Notes: generated by a model from the letters alone, not told the origin. Numbered from the stretch's first letter, positions 33,549 to 44,850 are shown. The stretch is DNA of 64,000 bases from Druceiella hillmani (GCA_039881145.1 JAYKKI010000008.1:34668501-34732500); one strand, 5' to 3'. Program-made: numbers and translations.

Positions 33549-36440
33549 ACACCGGCCCCTCTCAATCTCCCAACACGGCTGGTCACCGCGGGAGACCTAG
33601 ACTGCAACCCTCCAACAAGCCAAGAACTATACATCTGCACATACAACGTAAAATCACTACTATCGCCGCAAAGAATGGAACTGCTAAAGTATTCTCTGGA
33701 AAATATTAAATATGACATAATAGGCCTCGCAGAAGTCCGGAGAGATGGTAATAACATTGTAGAAGATGATAACCATATTTTCTGTCACACCGGAGAGTCG
33801 AGAGGGCTATATGGAGTCGGATTCCTGATTAAGAAAAAATATAAATATAATATAGAAAACTACATAGGTCTATCTGAAAGAGTATGTTTACTAAATTTAA
33901 TCTTTGGTTCTATGAAGATTTCAGTAATTCAAGTTTATGCCCCCACCTCTGAAGCGACTGAGGAAGAGGTTGATGACTTTTACCAATTAGTAGAAAACGC
34001 CCAGAGCCTAACAACAGGTAGAGTTATACTACTAGGAGATCTGAATGCAAAAATAGGCCAAAGGAAACCCGAGGAAAACGCTATAATAGGCCCTTTCTGC
34101 TACGGGAAAAGAAACCAAAGAGGTGAAAAGCTTGTACAACATGCTCTTAAAAATAAGCTCACAATAATCAACACAATATTCAAGAAAAACAAAAATAACT
34201 TATGGACATGGATTTCACCAGACCAACAGAATAGAAATCAAATAGATTACATTCTGTGTGGCAACCCAAGACTCTTCACCAACATAGAAATTATAAACAA
34301 AATGACTTTTCCCAGCGACCACAGACTCCTGAGAGGCACAATAACATTACTCAAACAAAAAAAAAACAGAAATACATTTGATTCACTCCCAGTAGCCAAG
34401 TTATTAAGTCTGAAATCACAAGAAACATACACATCTACCTTAAGTATGAAATTAAAACATGTGTGGTGGGAAGAAGATGATGAAATAGAGTCCTATTATT
34501 TTAAGATAGAGTCTGCCATACAAGAAAGCTTAAATAGTCTGACATCCATTAAGACAAAGAAAGAAATAATAAGCGAAGAAACCAAAAACCTAATTATTAA
34601 GCGTGCTGCTCTACAACACAAACCTTTAAAGAATAAAAATGACAAGAAAGAACTCTCAGAACTCTACAAAATCACAAACAAACATCTAAAAAGAGACTAT
34701 GAAAACTACAGAATGGAAATAATTGAAAAGCACTTAATAGCCACGGGAAGTCAAAAAAGAGCATTTAAACAATTAACAACAGAGAAAAAATGGATTCCTT
34801 CTTTGAAATCACAAAAAACGGAACAGAAGCAGCTGACAAGAAAAGGATTGGTGAAAATTGCCTCGGAATTCTACGAGAGATTGTATGACGATAAATCTAT
34901 TAACAGTAATTGCTACGAAAAACTTTCTGAATCAACAGATACATGTGTACCAATCCAACTCTTCAATAGTGACGAAATTTTAAAGAATATTAAAAAACTA
35001 AAAAAGGAAAAGAGCCCAGGCGAAGACAATATACCTAACGAAGCTTTTATATTTGGGAGTCACATATTGTTAAAACCTATTACAATTTTATTTAATAAAA
35101 TACTTGAGAAACAAGTAGTACCCATTAAGTGGACAAAGTCCCAGGTAATCCTTATTTATAAAAAAGGAGATCCAGCAGACATCAATAATTACCGACCAAT
35201 CAGCTTACTACCAACTATGTATAAATTATTCGCAATGTGTTTGGAAAAAAGGATAGAAATAACTCTAGAAATATGTCAACCAGTGGAACAGGCAGGTTTC
35301 CGGCGAGGGTACTCAACAGTAGACCAAATACACACCTTGGAACAAGTGATAGACAAACATGAAGAGTTTAAGAAGGATCTCTACCTCGCATATGTTGACT
35401 ACGCGAAAGCATTTGACTCTATCTCACATAAGAGCATATGGGAAGCACTGGAACATCAGAATCTACCATACACATACATCAATATAATTAAAGATATTTA
35501 TCACAAAAGCACGAGTCGCGTGAAACTAGACAGAATGGGCACGGAATTCAATATCCGTAGAGGTGTGAAACAAGGAGATCCGCTGTCACCTAGAATTTTC
35601 ATAGCTGTATTACAGCATGTAATGGGAAATTTAAACTGGGATAGAAAGGGAATATTCATTGATGGTCAGTACCTCAGTAACCTTAGATTCGCCGATGATA
35701 TAGTTATCTTTGCTAACACATCAAAACAACTGGAAGTTATGCTATCAGAACTAAGCGACGCGAGTGAAAACATTGGCTTACTGTTAAACACCTCAAAAAC
35801 AAAGGTATCCACCAACGGCAAAAAAACTCCCATAAAAATAAACCAGACGCCTGTGGAATATGTGGAGAGCTATATATATCTAGGGAAACAAATATCATTT
35901 AAAAGTTCGAGACACACGGAGGAACTGGATAGACGAATTAGTATGACCTGGAAAAAATACTGGAGTTGTAAAGAAATTATGAAGTCGAAGCTTTCACTTC
36001 CACTGAAGAAAAAAGTTATGGATTCCTGCCTACTACCATGTCTGTCGTATGGAGCTCAAACCTGCATCTTCAATAATAAAAACATGACTAAAATTCGTTC
36101 GTGCCAGAGGGCTATGGAGAGAAGCATCCTCGGTATAAAGATCTCTGATAAAAAAAATAGCAATAAGATTCGCCAAAAAACCCAAGTTCTAGATGCATTG
36201 CAACACACACGTCGTCTGAAGTGGAGATGGGCCGGTCATATGGCTCGCTACTCTGAGGACAGATGGCCAAATCGCGTCACCAAATGGCACGGACCAGAAG
36301 GAAAACGTCAGAAGGGTAGACCAAGAGCTCGCTGGAACGACGAAATAATTAAATTTGCAGGAAGAAACTGGATGGAAGTCGCGAAGGATAAAGCAAGATG
36401 GAGGCAGTTGGAGGAGGCCTATACCCGAAAGGGGCCATGA
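33543..36440 (+). CDS. ORF2: LINE ORF2: APE endonuclease / reverse transcriptase
   Basis: Open for 965 codons after the ORF1 TAG; the first ATG is at 33,675 (921 codons). Using the ATG as residue 1, the AP-endonuclease-like domain has GLAEVRRDG (about 16-24), QVYAPTS, GDLNAKIG (about 121-128), QIDYIL and SDHR (214-217). The first endonuclease motif, TYNVKSL (33,639-33,659, holding the conserved Asn), lies upstream of the ATG, so I place the coding start at 33,543. The reverse transcriptase shows YKKGD, NYRPISLL, QAGFRRGYST, DYAKAFDS (Asp 575), GVKQGDPLSP and FADD (35,688-35,699, residues 672-675). The C-terminus has LKWRWAGHMAR and KGRPRARWNDE, typical of insect RTE-like ORF2 proteins. All catalytic residues are present. 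ORF2 nicks target DNA and primes cDNA synthesis from the nick. Translation may depend on UAG readthrough or non-AUG initiation. Confidence 0.93.
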   Translation, partial: QPTPAPLNLPTRLVTAGDLDCNPPTSQELYICTYNVKSLLSPQRMELLKYSLENIKYDIIGLAEVRRDGNNIVEDDNHIFCHTGESRGLYGVGFLIKKKYKYNIENYIGLSERVCLLNLIFGSMKISVIQVYAPTSEATEEEVDDFYQLVENAQSLTTGRVILLGDLNAKIGQRKPEENAIIGPFCYGKRNQRGEKLVQHALKNKLTIINTIFKKNKNNLWTWISPDQQNRNQIDYILCGNPRLFTNIEIINKMTFPSDHRLLRGTITLLKQKKNRNTFDSLPVAKLLSLKSQETYTSTLSMKLKHVWWEEDDEIESYYFKIESAIQESLNSLTSIKTKKEIISEETKNLIIKRAALQHKPLKNKNDKKELSELYKITNKHLKRDYENYRMEIIEKHLIATGSQKRAFKQLTTEKKWIPSLKSQKTEQKQLTRKGLVKIASEFYERLYDDKSINSNCYEKLSESTDTCVPIQLFNSDEILKNIKKLKKEKSPGEDNIPNEAFIFGSHILLKPITILFNKILEKQVVPIKWTKSQVILIYKKGDPADINNYRPISLLPTMYKLFAMCLEKRIEITLEICQPVEQAGFRRGYSTVDQIHTLEQVIDKHEEFKKDLYLAYVDYAKAFDSISHKSIWEALEHQNLPYTYINIIKDIYHKSTSRVKLDRMGTEFNIRRGVKQGDPLSPRIFIAVLQHVMGNLNWDRKGIFIDGQYLSNLRFADDIVIFANTSKQLEVMLSELSDASENIGLLLNTSKTKVSTNGKKTPIKINQTPVEYVESYIYLGKQISFKSSRHTEELDRRISMTWKKYWSCKEIMKSKLSLPLKKKVMDSCLLPCLSYGAQTCIFNNKNMTKIRSCQRAMERSILGIKISDKKNSNKIRQKTQVLDALQHTRRLKWRWAGHMARYSEDRWPNRVTKWHGPEGKRQKGRPRARWNDEIIKFAGRNWMEVAKDKARWRQLEEAYTRKGP

Positions 36441-36596
36441 CAGGTTATAGTCAACTTGTTAAAATATAGTATATTTCTCTAATACACATTATAGTTGTTT
36501 TTTCATAGTCTAAGTTATATAATTTAATTGCAAAAGTATGTCATGAAAAATAAAAGAGGCTTATTTATTTATTATTTATTTATTATATTAAATAAT

Positions 36597-38639
36597 AAAA
36601 TATTAAAAACAAAGTTAATAAGTATTTCTTCAAATATATAAAATAGACGGAAATAACTTCGTTTTCACAGATCCGCTTTGTTTCGTCTAGAGCAAGGACA
36701 AAACTACATAAATATTTCGTAAGAAACGTTAATTAGGATACATGTAGCATTAATCTTTGACAATATTGGCACTTTTTTCAAATAAATCATTTCAAATATT
36801 GATAATCGGGGTAAATATATAAGATAATTAGGTCAAGTTCATAATCAGTTACATTTTACTACCAACACGAAATAGTGTCACGAATCGTTTTAAATGTTAT
36901 GGTAGATTTAAATAATGGATTCGGTTATCAAAAGTGATTTCGATTATCAAAATTCTCATTAATATTCTAAAAAATTATGCGTTACTTTTAAAATTTTTAT
37001 TTTTAATTAATTTCCCTATTCCCCAAGCTGCATTTTTTCAGATGGTAGTTTTCATATAATTTTTTTTGTTTAGGAGCCAGTTTCAAAGTCTCAAAAAAGA
37101 GTTTTCAAAGTATGACCAAACCAATGCACTTTCCATATTCATATCTACTAAATAGGATTTTTCTATCGTAACGAAACCATCTGTAAAGGATATCAAGGCA
37201 AATGTTAGAATTTTTTTTTAAAACCATCAAAGACATGGAACAGTAGTAACACAATGCGGGAGTAATAGTGATGGGTTAGAGGGTAAAAACATAATAATTA
37301 ATGTATCTCAAGATTTTGCGGTGGAATTTACTTCATCGCACCCACCATTTGGTTCAAAGAGGGTGACGGTACACAGAGTAAATGCAAGTGCCAAAAAAAA
37401 ACATCGACGTGTTGGTAATTTTGGTTAAGTCTCAAAGTTCTGAAAAAATCGTGATTACTGTTGATATTTTAGTTATTTTTTACATTTTAATTAGCCACTT
37501 ATTTACGATAGTAATAATAGATAAGTTTCATACAAACAAAAATTCGAGAAAATTGATAATTCTGATGACTTTATATTTATTTTTACTTTATTTTAGGTGT
37601 ATGTGTTAATATTGGTTACCGGACTTCTCTCCGTTCTTCCTTCCTTTTAATCCAGAGGTGAATTAATTAATATTGGGTGTCTTCAATCTCAGAGACATTC
37701 CCATAATAAAGAGGAAAAATCTCCTTTTCGGGATTTTATATTCAATAAACCGCTTAATAAAAATACGTTTAAATGAAGCAATTGGTCATCTTCAGAAGCA
37801 AAAACAGCGAAGAAATATTTCTTCCAGCATACCCGTTTTAATCAGAATATTACGAAATCTCATAAGTGTCGATTTCTCCACTAGGTAAAAGATAGCTAAT
37901 CAAATTCAATTTGAAAGAGCAATATTTGTCAACCACTTCCAAACATTATTCCGTTTTATATCATGCTATTACACGAGTATTAATATGGATAAAATTTGCC
38001 TACGGACGGATGGACTATTTGTGAGAAAAGTTGCATCGTCAGTCCAAAATAGGTTTTATAATAAAAATAGGTTTAAAACATGACAGTTTAGATTTAGGTA
38101 AAAAATATTTTTGAGCTCATCATTACCAGGATATCAATAAGTATCTTATTCGTAACTACTTTTTAATATAATTTTAAAACCGACCACAAATTGAGGAATA
38201 AAGGAAAGACATGACAATTTAGAAATAAGCAATCATCGTAAAAATTATAAATTATTGACATTTATTGCTTTTAGGTATTACTTTTTTATTCTTTGCAGTT
38301 TTTCCCTTGTGTGGTTCGATTGTGGTGCTAATGATATTGCCCTTTTGTACTTCAAATGATCATAATTTATGGCTGATAACTTTCTCATTTAATTGGCTTA
38401 AATATTCAGTTTCGTCAGAAAATATTTAATATAAAAAAAAATTTAACTTACAAAAGTTAATTATAAAAGAATTGAGCCTTTTCAAACAAATTTTTCATAT
38501 GGCAGTTAACTTAAAGGTTCATATAAAAAATAATTCTTTTTTGCCTCAAGCATCCCTGCAGAAGATTCGCGCAATATTACATAAAAGCATCTAGCTAATA
38601 ATACTATCCTTGTTATCATTTAACGATTACTTTAAGTGT
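36597..38639. other. AT-rich DNA, nothing recognised
   Basis: Short frames (37,382-37,609 and 37,673-37,888) lack recognisable motifs. The first is Ile/Leu/Val-rich and probably due to composition. Confidence 0.5.
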
Positions 38640-39490
38640 TAAAACAATAAAAATTTTACAACTATCACTTCTACTTCGGTAATCAGTGTCTCGTTGATAA
38701 ATGATCTCGGAACATACACATATGTGCTCATACGGACTTCTGAAAGTACATAAATTATTGCGGCATCGAAAGTTTTACGAAGAAAAATTTTAAAACTCTA
38801 ATGCTTATGAAAGTTTCCGCTATGTTCTACCTCAGGAGAACAAACAATTAAATAAAAATCTAATAATTTTACTTAATCCAATTCTCAATTGCTTTGGCTA
38901 TGAAATGCGCTGACATGTTGTTTTATTTAATAAACTGGCCTGAGAAATCAATGTAAGAAGTAAATTAAGAGGTTGACGTTAGATTATTCAAAAAACGTCA
39001 ATAGTCCCTAAATTCTCCGAAGAAAACAATATCATTAAAAAAGTTACGTATTTAAATTGAATAGCTGACCAGTGTATTTTTACCTGAGTTATAGATCACT
39101 TTGAACCGTTCAGTTCTTCTTTTCTTATTTTTTCAGTGCCATCTGTAATTCAAATCTGTTCTCCGTTCTTTAAATGATATTGATCTCAGAAGCTGGATCT
39201 AACTTGACGGTAATACCTAATATGATCATTCAATGTTTTTCGACGTCTGCTGTGGTTTTGTTACTGTTCTGCCCTTACAATCAGACGTGAAGTTCCAGTA
39301 ATTAGCACGGGTGAACAAAAAAAGAAACTTCTCCAATTTAAATATTAATTAAGTAAATAACTTGATTAATTTTTATATGTATCTTTAATTTAATTGGAAC
39401 TCTACAGTATGGTTTTACCTTTGTCGTTATCTTTTATTTTTACGCCCAACCTCATTATAGTACCTTGCCTTGTTATTTAAAGGTTTTTAC
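38640..39490 (+). repeat. Dispersed repeat family R, copy R2
   Basis: Shares ordered blocks with 20,840-21,660 and 43,545-44,290, and with the complement of 15,880-16,260. They include TTCGGTAATCAGTGTCTCG, CGGACTTCTGAAAGTACATAA, TTGCTTTGGCTATGAAATG, TTCTCCGAAGAAAAC, CTACAGTATGG and CCCAACCTCATTATA. No ORF. This is the most complete copy and could serve as the reference for the family. Confidence 0.6.
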
Positions 39491-39606
39491 CCAAATGTCT
39501 GTGAAGATCTATATCATTATTAAGATTTTGAATACATCATTTTGGAAAATTATATTTGAAAAATTAAGTGATAAAAATAAAAAGAACTTAAAGTTGGCAC
39601 CCTGTG

Positions 39607-39727
39607 TTCAATGATGGAGTTTCTACTAAAGATTCATAATACTATCTTCAAAAACAGATCCTAAAGTCTCAAAATTTAGGTAAGCAGTATCGCTGCAGTA
39701 TCAGGACTGAGAAATATAAATTCGAAG
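39607..39727 (+). repeat. Dispersed ~120 bp repeat, copy C
   Basis: Starts with TTCAATGATGGAGT. It is in direct tandem with copy D (period 121) and similar to copy A at 786. Confidence 0.65.
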
Positions 39728-39850
39728 TTCAATGATAGAGTCTCGTCTTGAAACCCACAGTATTAATTTATAAAGAGCAGACCGTCAAGTCTAACGGCAT
39801 AGGTAGGCAATATGCCTGCCTATTTTCATGGGGACTAAATACTTGTGCGA
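39728..39850 (+). repeat. Dispersed ~120 bp repeat, copy D
   Basis: Starts with TTCAATGATAGAGTCTCG, with TATTAATTT 33 bases later and GGTAGGCAATATGCC near its end. Tandem partner of copy C. Confidence 0.65.
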
Positions 39851-41024
39851 AATTAGTATTGTTATGGTGACTGAATGCGTGCTCGTCTTGAGAACCGTTT
39901 AATTAGAAGAAGATGAAAAATCGAATCCAAGATTTGAATTAATAATAACAATATAGGCAACTCAAAGCAAAATAGAACAATTATACTTGTATAATAATTA
40001 ACTATATATTTATTTTTTTAATTTCTTACTACCTTAAGATAAGTTAAACGAGTCTGAACTCATCATTACTGAAAAATTCTTGTCAGTACCTTCCTGCTCC
40101 ATCATTGTAACCTGATTTTGGTAAAGAGCAAATTGATATCTCCCTTAGTCGTATTTTATTAGACTATCATTAATCTTATATCATCCATACTCAATCATAG
40201 TAATTGTGTTGTGTAGTGGCTAGGAATTCTATAGTGTGTCTTAAAAGTTGTTTAATCGCATTCTAACCACATTTCATATTGGATACATCCTTTCAAAATA
40301 AAATTAGATTTATCCGTGTTGGTTGATATATGGAAGAGATATGAGATAACGTATACTAAATATATATTCAATAAGAATACATATATATGAAAAGAGCTTT
40401 CAGCTCCTTTTATTTTTGTATCAATTCGTTCAATCATTATGCGATTTCATACCAACTTACATAAAAATTTCTTATTTAAATAGGCAATATTCGGTATAAT
40501 ATGAGGTATAATATAAGGTATATTTCGGTATAATATCTTCATATGATTAAAGGCGTCACTCGAATTATTTATGAAAAATATAGATTTCAAATCTGAAACT
40601 AAATCAGCTCAAGAAGGTAATTCGGTTAAAGTCCGAATTGGCATTCATACGAAATCTTTTTACATATGTGAAGTAATCTTATTACGAGTAAATAATTGAA
40701 TTTCCGCTGTGCCACGCAATGAATACATTAGTCGCAGAAAAGATTCGAAGTAGTGTTCCACAAAAACTTATTGCGCGACTAAATACTACATTCAAGAAGT
40801 TAATGAAATGAATTACAAGGTTATCATATTATTTCCGACAAATACTTTTAACTGTTAGTGTAGTATCTGCGTGTGCGCGTATGATGAAACACACAAAAAA
40901 CGTATTTTTTGTCTAACTGAAACATGATAGGACGGTAATACAAATGGAGACATCTAAGTATTATAAATATATTTGAAAAATATCAATATTTCCAGCTACT
41001 GCTATAAATAAATTGATTTAAATT
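39851..41024. other. AT-rich DNA, nothing recognised
   Basis: GGTATAATAT-type words repeat four times at 40,490-40,535. The 61-codon minus frame at 40,252-40,437 is not recognisable. Confidence 0.5.
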
Positions 41025-41641
41025 TGTGTTCTAATAATACCAGTTTCCGTATTGCGTACCAATATTGACAAGGTGCGGGCTATGGAGAAGTTCACCACGT
41101 GGTGAGTGTCAATATGGCATTCACTTTAAATTGTTATTTCATCATTCATTTAGAACACCGAAAGGCATTAGTGAATTCTGATTATAAAACAGTGTTGTGT
41201 GTTTATTTTGTGTTCTAATAATACTAGTTTGTGTTGCGTATCAATATTGACAAGGTGCGGGCTATGGAGAAATCCACTACATGGTGAGCGTCAATATGGC
41301 ATTAATTTTAAATTGTTATTTCATCATTCATTTAGAACACAGAAAGGCATTAGTGAATTCTGATTATAAAACAGTATTGTGTGTTTATTTTGTGTTCTAA
41401 TAATACTAGTTTGTGTATTGCGTATCAATACTGACAAGGTGCGGGCAAATTTGTTTTCTAATAATACTAGTTTTTGTATTGCATACCAATATTGGCAAGG
41501 TGCGGGCTGTGGTGAAATCCACCACATAGAGAGTCATGGTGTCAATATGGCATTCACTTTAAATTGTTGTTTCATCATTTATTTAGAACACAGAAAGGCA
41601 TTAGTGGATTCTGATTATAAAATATAATTGTGTGGTTATTT
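41025..41641 (+). repeat. Tandem array of ~183-bp units (4 units, one truncated)
   Basis: Units start at 41,025 (184 bp), 41,209 (182 bp), 41,391 (61 bp, missing about 120 bases) and 41,452 (about 190 bp). Each begins TGTGTTCTAATAATAC or a close variant, has GACAAGGTGCGGGC about 50 bases in, GTCAATATGGCATT in the middle, and TTTAGAACAC then GAAAGGCATTAGTG near the end. Within a unit TGTTCTAA pairs with TTAGAACA, CAATATTGAC with GTCAATATG, and unit 1 has a perfect 12-bp palindrome at its centre (CACCACGTGGTG, 41,093-41,104), so a unit can fold into a long hairpin. The array has satellite-like or MITE-array character. ORFs of 67 and 82 codons here follow the repeat and are not counted as genes. 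Confidence 0.9.
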
Positions 41642-43544
41642 TGTGCTATGTTGGTCTCGGTTAAGTCGCAATATTTCTCTTTTTAACAAACATTCTTTGA
41701 CTTATAAGTTAAAAGTGGTAATAATAGAAAATTAGTATGAAAAACAGATGAAAGCTGGATATAATTGTTATATGTTTGGAACCGTCTTCTCATCGTGCAT
41801 TGTCAACTTATTATGACGTTACAAAATATGATCTATGGACAAAACGTGGCATCATGATCCGTGTTTGATATCTAATTAAATTGTTAAGCATTTTAATTTG
41901 CTTAATATAAATTTGGTAAGCGAAATGATTTGTTTTTAATAAAAAGCATCCTACACTTTTACACTCAATTATTACACCGAATAACAAACATGTCTTATAA
42001 TAAAGTCGTCACTGAGTAGAGAGAAAACGGGTTCGATAATGATTTTTTGCTTTTTAGTGCAATATTTTGTTAAAGCGTTTTTTTCTTGGTTTTTAAACTA
42101 TTAATATATCTTTAATTTCTTTAGTATTTTATTTCTGTTTTAAGACAGTAAGTTTTTTCAATGAAATTTTTTGATAAGGTTGCAAAATTTGAAATAATTC
42201 GGATATCTGGAAGGGGTTGAAAATTTAATCGAATGTTCCGATGTTTTGTAATCTTTTTTATGTTAAACTAAAAATATTTTCTTTTATTTTATAAAATTAT
42301 TTTATTGTCATTAGAACTACATACAACTGCTAAATTTCACAATGATACAACCAAGAGGAATGTATGAAATTTAATTTCACAAATTCCATTGCGTAGTTAG
42401 TTGTATAAAAGTCTATCAAATAAACGCGTGTTAAGTCTCCATATGCACCTCACAGCCGTGATCTCAAAAACTATTTAACGTGAATTATCGAATTTGGCGA
42501 GGTAATAAAACGTAATCCCGTAGATATCACAATAGCTAAAAGTCAAAAATATTCTATATGTATATATTCTAGGAAGGGTCAATTAAGTACTCGAGAAAAA
42601 TGTTCATACATGGTGCGGGGTTTCGTTTAAAGAGTTAGTTTTGTGTGTCTCAAAAACAATCCTTAATTTCGGGTGTTAGATCTTTAGAGGTATACTGAAA
42701 AATATGCAAGAAAAAACAAATAATAAAAAAAAAAATATATATATATATATATTCCAGCCCCTTTATTTCCGAAAGTACTCAACGTAAAATTGTGAAAAAA
42801 TATGGGATTTTACAAGTCCACGCAATGGCTGGAGGAAAACTATTCTAGACGGCATAATTTTTTAAATATTCCCCATGTTTTTACGCCTACAAAAGATAAA
42901 GCGGGCAATAGGTCTGTATTTTTCTATACTAAAGCCGATTTCCTCAAAAGCCCTGCTATGTATAGACTTAACATTTGGCATTATAATATATCTTATTAAC
43001 CCACATATTTTTCACCTGTTTTAAATCGTCATAAAAAGTTAAGATCTACATTAAATATTTTTGTCTCATTTTGTACATTACGTGGAGTATTCTTTGAAAA
43101 GGTTTGTTATCAAGAATACAAAAAAGATTATTTTCAAAATATTTAATTGCTTAGTTACGAATATATTCTAAAAACGTACAGAACAAGAAGCTGTATGCTT
43201 TACGTTTATAACTTAAAGCATACCGCTCTTTATTTCCGAAATTATTTAGCCAAAAGTCATGAAAAGAAACATGCTTGGTAACATTTGACAAGAAGATTAA
43301 AGGAAAATTATAGAGAATATCCTAGATTTTTAATTTTTGTAAAATGTGACATATTTTTAAACCTGTGAATGATATAGTATATTATACGTTGCAATATATT
43401 TACGTTTTGAAATATTAATATTTGTAAATATATTAATGCAAATAATAACAAAGTGCCGAAATGTTGAAAAAATCGGTTCATTACAGAGCAGTAAATTTGT
43501 CAATAATTCTCTCATGACAGACAATTGCAATTGTCGCAAACCAT
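41642..43544. other. AT-rich DNA with minor repeats
   Basis: TTTATTTCCGAAA occurs at 42,761 and 43,230. 42,450-42,720 (TCTCAAAAACTATTT, GTGTCTCAAAAACAATCC) has repeat-like text similar to 15,560. The 65-codon frame at 42,802-42,999 has no recognisable domain. A short (AT)n lies at 42,735-42,752. Confidence 0.45.
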
Positions 43545-44290
43545 ATATCCATCAAAGTCAGTGCACCACCCCATACAATAAATGCTGATTCCGCAACCGG
43601 TACCTAGATGATAAATGACTTCGGGACATATACACGTGTGTCCATGTAGACTTCTGAAAATGAATAATTTATTGTAGTGGAAAAATTTCACGAAGTAAAA
43701 AAGTAAGAAATTTTCATGTAGATAAGATGTAATGATATGGTTTATATTATTATTTTCGGAAAAACAAAATAGAAATCCAATCGGTTTTAAATAATCGGAA
43801 TAAAGCTTAAGCCATAGCGTGGAGATATTTTTTTACAGGAAGGAGTTATGCATCTAATTGAATTTTGTGTACTAAATGAAAACGTGTGTTCACACGGACT
43901 TCTGAAAATGAAAACATTCCCCGAAGGAAAAAAAATAAGAAATTTTCATATATGTGAAATATTTTGATATTGTTTATATAATTATTTTTGGGAAATACAA
44001 AAGAGAAATCTAACAGTTTTATTAAATTTGATTAAAAACTGTCGCGTAGACGGCTTTAGATTTTAATAAATTTACAAGAATCGTCTTATATTTTGGCAAT
44101 TGAATGTGGTGATACGTTGTTTTTATGAGTAAGCCGCCACAAGACAATCATATTTGATTAACCTTAAAATAAAAGGGATACTTGATTAACAGACTAACAT
44201 TAAATGACTCAAAGATCACTAATTAGTTTTAAATATTCCAAAGAAACAAATCTTATACATGTATGTTTTACACCTTCACTTCAGGCTACT
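43545..44290 (+). repeat. Dispersed repeat family R, copy R3
   Basis: CATCAAAGTCAGTGC and GCTGATTCCGCAAC match the complement of 16,210-16,255. GACTTCTGAAAATGAATAA matches the CGGACTTCTGAAAGT block of R2. The CGGACTTCTGAAAATGAA and AAGAAATTTTCAT blocks occur a second time at 43,895-43,955, so the copy is partly duplicated inside. Confidence 0.55.
43795..43890 (+). repeat. ~95 bp repeat, copy 1
   Basis: AAGCCATAGCG, TTTTTACAGGAAGGAG and CATCTAATTGAATTTT recur in this order at 45,115-45,210. Confidence 0.65.
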
Positions 44291-44760
44291 CTGAATAGGT
44301 AAATTATTTCGTTTTACGTTCTGAAAATTCCAGAAAGTTAATTGAAATTTTTGGAGACATTTTTGGATTCTGATGAGTTTGATATTAATGAAAATCTGAA
44401 ACACAAATATAAAAAAATATTGGTAATAATTTATTTGTATTTTTGGGTAACCAACGTTTGATTCGTAGAAAAAAATAATTTTTTCCCTCAAAATTATTAA
44501 TTTAACAACTGAAATTTTAATTTGTGGACTGTAATTTTAAAAAAGTGTTATAACCACTGTTTGCCTTCAATTTAAATTGAATATATATAAAATTCACCTT
44601 AGAGGAAAAAAAAAACAATTTGCAATAGATAATAATCTGCAAGTAACATAGTCATTGGTAATATCAAAACAATTTCAAGAAAGATTGTCACGATTTCAAG
44701 AAAGGAAAATAAAATTTTTTGGAGTTCGTTACCAGTTGGTATTTCTTATTAAGTACCTTT
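44291..44760. other. AT-rich DNA, nothing recognised
   Basis: No coding frame or element supported. Confidence 0.5.
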
Positions 44761-44763
44761 AAG

Positions 44764-44848
<85 letters not shown>
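44764..44848. repeat. (TA)n microsatellite
   Basis: About 85 bases of TA dinucleotide with one or two interruptions. Confidence 0.95.

Positions 44849-44850
<2 letters not shown>

Larger units (their letters stand above)
32198..36596 (+). mobile_element. Full-length non-LTR retrotransposon (LINE, probably RTE-like) with 13-bp TSD
   Basis: TATATTAAATAAT flanks the element on both sides (32,198-32,210 and 36,584-36,596), a perfect 13-bp target-site duplication. Between them lie 4,373 bases. They start with seven G and TGGCGCTACTGTG, then come a 522-base 5' UTR, ORF1 (32,733-33,542), ORF2 (open from 33,543, first ATG 33,675, stop 36,438-36,440) and a 143-base 3' UTR with an AATAAA at 36,549. 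The 3' end is a simple TTATTT-type tail, as in RTE-related LINEs, rather than poly(A). Both ORFs are free of internal stops and the TSD is exact, so the insertion is recent. The clade assignment rests on the short 3' UTR, the tail and the ORF2 C-terminus. A phylogenetic tree is needed to fix it. Confidence 0.93.

Noticed and set aside
33461..33757. 98-codon minus-strand ORF at the LINE ORF1/ORF2 junction
   Set aside because: Shadow of the coding strand of ORF1 and ORF2, with no independent motif. The minus frame at 32,699-32,938 is likewise a shadow of the coiled coil.
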